Source: JANNWF01 sp041675805
Lineage (GTDB): Bacteria; Pseudomonadota; Gammaproteobacteria; Xanthomonadales; Xanthomonadaceae
NCBI GenBank assembly: GCA_041675805.1
Contig: JBAYTD010000012.1
Span: 1-39,303, forward strand
Direction: 5' to 3'
DNA: 39,303 nt
Shown piece after piece: positions 37,557 to 39,303 of this stretch. How positions within the stretch are numbered: the first letter of the stretch is position 1; each line of letters opens with the position of its first letter. The position numbers were made by a program, and so were the translations under genes. The notes below the pieces were generated by a model. The model saw nothing but the letters and a program-made list of their open reading frames with translations. It did no database searches and was not told the origin of the DNA.

Positions 37557-39303
37557 GCCTGGCCGAACTGAGCCTGCGGCGGCCGGTCACCGCGGTGATG
37601 GTCTACGTTTCGCTGGTGTTGATCGGCCTGATCGCCACCCAGCGCCTGCCGCTGGAACAGTTCCCGGAAGTCAACGTCCCCTTCATCTACGTCAACCTGC
37701 CGTATCCGGGCTCGACGCCGGAGGAAGTGGAACGCAACCTGGTCCGTCCGGCCGAGGAAGCGCTGGCGACGCTGCCGTCGATCAAGAGCATGCGCTCGCG
37801 GGCCAGTGCCGATGGCGGCGGCGTGTTCGTCGAGTTTTCCGACTGGGACCGCGACATCGAGGTCACCGCCAGCGAGGCGCGTGAGCGCATCGACGCCATT
37901 CGCGGCGAGCTGCCGGACGACCTGCAACGCTATTTCGTCTACAAGTTCTCGCCCAGCGACCAGCCGGTGCTGCGCCTGCGCTTTGCCGGCGAGCGCGACA
38001 TGACCGGCGAATACCTGCTGATCGACCAGACCATGCGGCGGCGCATCGAGCGCCTGCCCGGCGTCGCCCGCGTCGACATCAGCGGCGCACCGCCACCGGA
38101 GGTGGAGATCGCCATCCTGCCGTCGCGGCTGGCGGCGCATTCCATCGCCCTCAACGACCTCGCCGCGCGGCTGCAGGCGATCAACTTCTCGCTCTCGGCC
38201 GGCGAGATCGACGACGGCGTGCGCCGCCTGCGCGTGCAGCCGGTGGGCGAACTGCGCGATCTGGACGAGTTGCGCAACCTGGTGATCGACCAGCGCGGTC
38301 TGCGTCTGTCCGACATCGCCGAAGTGCGCCTGCGTCTGCAGCGGGTCGATTTCGGCCGCCGCCTGGACGGCAAGACGGCGGTCGGCATCGACATCTTCCG
38401 CGAGAGCGACGCCAACCTGGTGGCCATTTCCCGCGCCGTGCTGGACGAGGTGGAGCGGATCGCGGCGACGCCGGACTTTGACGGCATCCAGGTCAAGGTA
38501 ATCGGCGACCAGGCGGCCAGCGTGCAGAGTTCGCTCGACGAGCTGATGAAGGCCGGCCTGATCGGTGCCCTGCTGTCGGTGCTGGTGCTGTTCTATTTCC
38601 TCCGCCACTGGCCGTCGACCCTGCTGGTGACCCTGGCCATCCCGATCTGCCTCGTCATCACCCTGGGGGCGATGTATTTCTTCGGGCTGACGCTGAACAT
38701 CCTGACCATGATGGGCCTGCTGCTCGGCCTCGGCATGCTGGTCGACAACTCGGTGGTGGTGGTGGAGAGCATCTACCAGCAGCGCGAGAAGTATCCGGAC
38801 GATCCGTGGCGCTGCGCCATCGAGGGAACCCGTGGCGTGCAACTGGCGATCAGCGCCGGCACCCTGACCAGCATCGTCGTGTTTGCCCCCAACCTGTTCG
38901 GCGAGCGCAATTTCATCAGCATCTACCTGGGTCAGGTGGCGGTCACCATCACCATCGCCCTGCTCGCCTCCTGGCTGGTGGCGGTGAGCCTGATCCCGAT
39001 GATTTCCGCCCATGTGCGCACGCCGCCCAGCCTGCCCTCGCAGCACGGCTTCATCCCCTGGCTGACGCGCCGCTACGCCGACCTGTTGCGCTGGTCGCTG
39101 GCGCATCGCGGCGTCTCGCTGCTGGTGATCGCGCTGATCGTCGCGGTCAGCCTGATCCCGGCCACGCAAACCCGCTTCGACATGATGAAGGACGACGCCG
39201 GCCGCGAGCTGGAGTTCCAGTTGCGCTGGAAGGGTGCCTACCGCCTCGACCAGCTCACCGAGGAAGTGGTGCGGCTGGAGACGTTCTTCGCCGCCAATCG
39301 CGA
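37553..39303 (+). CDS. RND efflux transporter, second pump subunit (partial)
   Basis: The visible 583 residues run off the right edge. Start MSLAELSLRRPVTAVMVYVSLVLIG resembles the first pump's start (MSLAEFS). The TM4 motif reads LGMLVDNSVVVVES: Asp398 is kept but the second acid is Asn399. The porter domain and TM1-6 are normal in length, with no hydrophobic insert between TM6 and the second half (YADLLRWSLAHRG). It overlaps the first pump gene (ATGA). Two different RND genes in one operon suggest a heteromeric pump, as in MdtBC. Confidence 0.93.
   Translation, partial: MSLAELSLRRPVTAVMVYVSLVLIGLIATQRLPLEQFPEVNVPFIYVNLPYPGSTPEEVERNLVRPAEEALATLPSIKSMRSRASADGGGVFVEFSDWDRDIEVTASEARERIDAIRGELPDDLQRYFVYKFSPSDQPVLRLRFAGERDMTGEYLLIDQTMRRRIERLPGVARVDISGAPPPEVEIAILPSRLAAHSIALNDLAARLQAINFSLSAGEIDDGVRRLRVQPVGELRDLDELRNLVIDQRGLRLSDIAEVRLRLQRVDFGRRLDGKTAVGIDIFRESDANLVAISRAVLDEVERIAATPDFDGIQVKVIGDQAASVQSSLDELMKAGLIGALLSVLVLFYFLRHWPSTLLVTLAIPICLVITLGAMYFFGLTLNILTMMGLLLGLGMLVDNSVVVVESIYQQREKYPDDPWRCAIEGTRGVQLAISAGTLTSIVVFAPNLFGERNFISIYLGQVAVTITIALLASWLVAVSLIPMISAHVRTPPSLPSQHGFIPWLTRRYADLLRWSLAHRGVSLLVIALIVAVSLIPATQTRFDMMKDDAGRELEFQLRWKGAYRLDQLTEEVVRLETFFAANR

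Overview
The window is about 39 kb of GC-rich, densely coded chromosome from a gammaproteobacterium. The protein repertoire suggests Xanthomonadales/Lysobacterales, probably near Rhodanobacteraceae. Supporting features are a MoeB with an N-terminal rhodanese domain, tandem secreted M13 and M16 peptidases, a PPK2 with the family's typical motifs, heptameric intergenic repeats, and RapA/NfuA/PhhB of gamma type. The lineage is inferred from family resemblance only. I saw no rRNA, tRNA, CRISPR array, insertion sequence or prophage.

Layout. Bases 1-2350 hold the end of dinB, a convergent polyphosphate kinase 2 and moeB. Bases 2365-5555 carry the glutathione-dependent formaldehyde detoxification operon on the minus strand: frmR, frmA and fghA, followed by a UPF0149/SEC-C gene. 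A G-tract operator for FrmR lies over a likely -10 box. Bases 5582-8148 hold a GST-like protein, a CheY-type regulator, a rhomboid protease and a small secreted protein behind a Fur-box-like palindrome. Bases 8158-8859 hold a Phd/PIN toxin-antitoxin pair with an unusual (ACGT)5 tract in its promoter. rapA follows, then a run of secreted peptidases (11830-19736): two M13 metallopeptidases, a small secreted W-rich protein and an M16 pair made of one catalytic and one non-catalytic subunit.

Next come metK, a second toxin-antitoxin pair (ParE/RelE type), asnB with an apparent 2-nt frameshift, an ExoD-like membrane protein and pgi. Upstream of pgi is a compact promoter, hairpin and terminator unit that looks like a small RNA or attenuator. 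After pgi are a large secreted protein carrying two copies of the W-rich domain, a NarL-type two-component system, a DUF11-like surface protein, phhB, nfuA, a TonB-like proline-rich membrane protein and two tandem monoheme cytochromes c. The window ends in an RND efflux operon of one lipoprotein adaptor and two overlapping pump genes; the first pump has an extra hydrophobic hairpin insert.

Most of the content is ordinary housekeeping. The more interesting signals are the small-RNA-like unit before pgi, the W-rich domain found at two separate loci, the (ACGT)5 toxin-antitoxin operator, the asnB frameshift, the heptad-built spacer inside the frm operon and the two-pump RND operon. All functions are assigned by motif recognition without database searches.
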